A model generated the notes under the pieces. That model ran no database searches, was not told where the DNA came from, and was given only the letters and a program-made list of their open reading frames with translations. Positions 15,205-15,823 of a stretch of 15,823 nucleotides of DNA are shown here, piece by piece; the first letter of the stretch is position 1; every line of letters starts with the position of its first letter. The stretch lies in contig JAGRAB010000028.1 of NCBI GenBank assembly GCA_020435085.1, forward strand, positions 1 to 15,823. Reading direction: 5' to 3'. The position numbers and the translations under genes are program-made. This DNA is from Bdellovibrionales bacterium (GTDB lineage Bacteria > Bdellovibrionota > Bdellovibrionia > Bdellovibrionales > UBA1609).

Positions 15205-15223
15205 CAAATTTGCAGGAAATTTG
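15205..15223. repeat. perfect 7-bp inverted repeat in the intergenic gap
   Basis: CAAATTT (15205-15211), GCAGG, AAATTTG (15217-15223). It could be a protein-binding dyad or a weak hairpin; no neighbour explains it. Confidence 0.35.
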
Positions 15224-15241
15224 TGGTGTCTCCCAACAAGA

Positions 15242-15260
15242 TGATACGCGCCGCATATCA
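15242..15260 (-). terminator. hairpin after the sigma-54 activator gene (repeat copy 3)
   Basis: Minus transcript UGAUAUGC-GGC-GCGUAUCA: eight pairs with one G.U (an A.C mismatch on the plus strand), starting 28 bp after the stop at 15288 and followed by UCUUGUUGGG. Likely terminator, with a modest U-tail. It contains GCGCCGC on the plus strand (15248-15254). Confidence 0.45.
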
Positions 15261-15287
15261 CCCTGTTAGGTGGCACCTTTTGGTTGG

Positions 15288-15823
15288 TTATTTCAATACT
15301 TTTCGTTTATCGAGACCGTACTTCTCAACTTTCATAATGAGCCCCGCCCGGCTAATGCCAAGCTCTTTTGCAAGCTTTGACTTATTCCATCCCGTTCGTC
15401 TTAAGCCCTCTTTAATCATTTCTCTTTCGAGATCTTCAAGGGCATCCTTCAACTTTCCATGAACACGAGCTCCTTGAACTTTGCCTTTTTCACTGGCGTC
15501 AATAATTTTAGGAGACAACATATCAGCGGTGATTTTTGTTTCCTCGCCGGCCAAAACAATTAAGCGTTCCATTTCGTTTTGAAGCTCTCGCACGTTACCA
15601 GGCCAAGCGTAGTCATAAAGTTTTTCAAGAGCGCGCTTGGTAAGAACTTTTTTCAAGCCACCATGACCCTCTCCTTGTGCCTTATTTAAGAAGAATTCAG
15701 AAAGTATAGGAATGTCTTCTTTTCTCTCTCTCAAAGGAGGAACACGAATATTGATAACGTTGAGTCGATAGTACAAGTCTTCTCTGAAAGTTCCTTGCTT
15801 TTTTTTTTTTTTTATACTGCGAT
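15288..15823 (-). CDS. sigma-54-dependent transcriptional activator, C-terminal part (5' end outside window)
   Basis: About 178 codons are visible; the gene enters from the right edge. Sigma-54 activators use an AAA+ ATPase to remodel RNA polymerase holoenzyme. Visible parts: end of the AAA+ core QGTFREDLYYRLNVI, sensor II region VPPLRERKEDIP, lid ending WPGNVRELQNEMERL, a charged linker, and a Fis-type helix-turn-helix at the end (GWNKSKLAKELGISRAGLIMKVEKYGL). The frame stays open upstream of the first TTG (15776): R-S-I-K5-Q-G-T-F-R-E-D-L keeps the family spacing between the sensor I Arg and FRED. The five Lys come from 15 consecutive A. No N-terminal sensor domain can be judged from here. 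Confidence 0.93.
   Translation of the reverse strand, partial: RSIKKKKKQGTFREDLYYRLNVINIRVPPLRERKEDIPILSEFFLNKAQGEGHGGLKKVLTKRALEKLYDYAWPGNVRELQNEMERLIVLAGEETKITADMLSPKIIDASEKGKVQGARVHGKLKDALEDLEREMIKEGLRRTGWNKSKLAKELGISRAGLIMKVEKYGLDKRKVLK

Larger units (their letters stand above)
14859..15287. other. gene-free gap of about 430 bp between the two sigma-54-type genes
   Basis: No convincing gene on either strand. It holds a sigma-54-like element at 14899-14914, runs of A and T around 15110-15165, a 7-bp perfect inverted repeat CAAATTT-5-AAATTTG at 15205-15223, and the hairpin at 15242-15260. The length is unusual for this compact window. Confidence 0.6.

Noticed and set aside
15223-15462. 79-codon plus-strand frame over the 3' end of the sigma-54 activator
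   Set aside because: Antisense shadow of a clear coding region, with no start signals.

Overview
The window looks like a chromosomal segment of an AT-rich Gram-negative bacterium, most likely in the Bdellovibrionota (Bdellovibrio-like predators and relatives). That placement is inferred from three things: a TIGR02147-type regulator, a family best known from Bdellovibrio and Fibrobacter; the many short exported or lipoprotein genes; and genes for handling peptidoglycan fragments. No rRNA, tRNA, CRISPR array, insertion sequence or prophage gene is visible. All genes except the TIGR02147 regulator lie on the minus strand.

Layout, in order of coordinates. (1) 1-5205: a minus-strand operon for the 2-methylcitrate cycle, transcribed prpD (GTG start), prpB, prpC, then an exported M14 zinc carboxypeptidase and a phospholipase-D-like gene cut by the left edge. 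The cycle turns propionyl-CoA plus oxaloacetate into pyruvate plus succinate. (2) 5435-6731: a lipoprotein and an exported beta-barrel-like protein, one base apart. (3) 7051-8409: three small secreted proteins, each with a strong Shine-Dalgarno sequence and each with a Cys near the mature N-terminus and another near the C-terminus. They face the divergent TIGR02147 regulator (8521-9351) across a 111-bp gap that holds a near-perfect palindrome. (4) 9407-10933: a large exported protein of unknown function. (5) 11109-13904: amgK-murU, the MurNAc salvage route to UDP-MurNAc, followed by a receiver-domain protein with a CheX-like C-terminal part. A promoter places the likely transcription start on the amgK ATG, which would make the mRNA leaderless. 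(6) 14004-15823: a GAF-like plus degenerate sigma-54 AAA+ protein, and upstream of it the C-terminal part of an intact sigma-54 activator that runs off the right edge and contains a run of 15 A in its coding strand.

Points most worth a second look: the pseudo-AAA+ protein whose Walker A, GAFTGA and Walker B motifs are all lost although the fold can still be aligned; the palindrome between the secreted-protein operon and its likely regulator; the leaderless amgK promoter; the A15 tract; and a short repeat (GCGCCGC next to C[AG]ACAAG on the plus strand) present three times, each 30-60 bp past the stop of a minus-strand gene and each able to form a hairpin.
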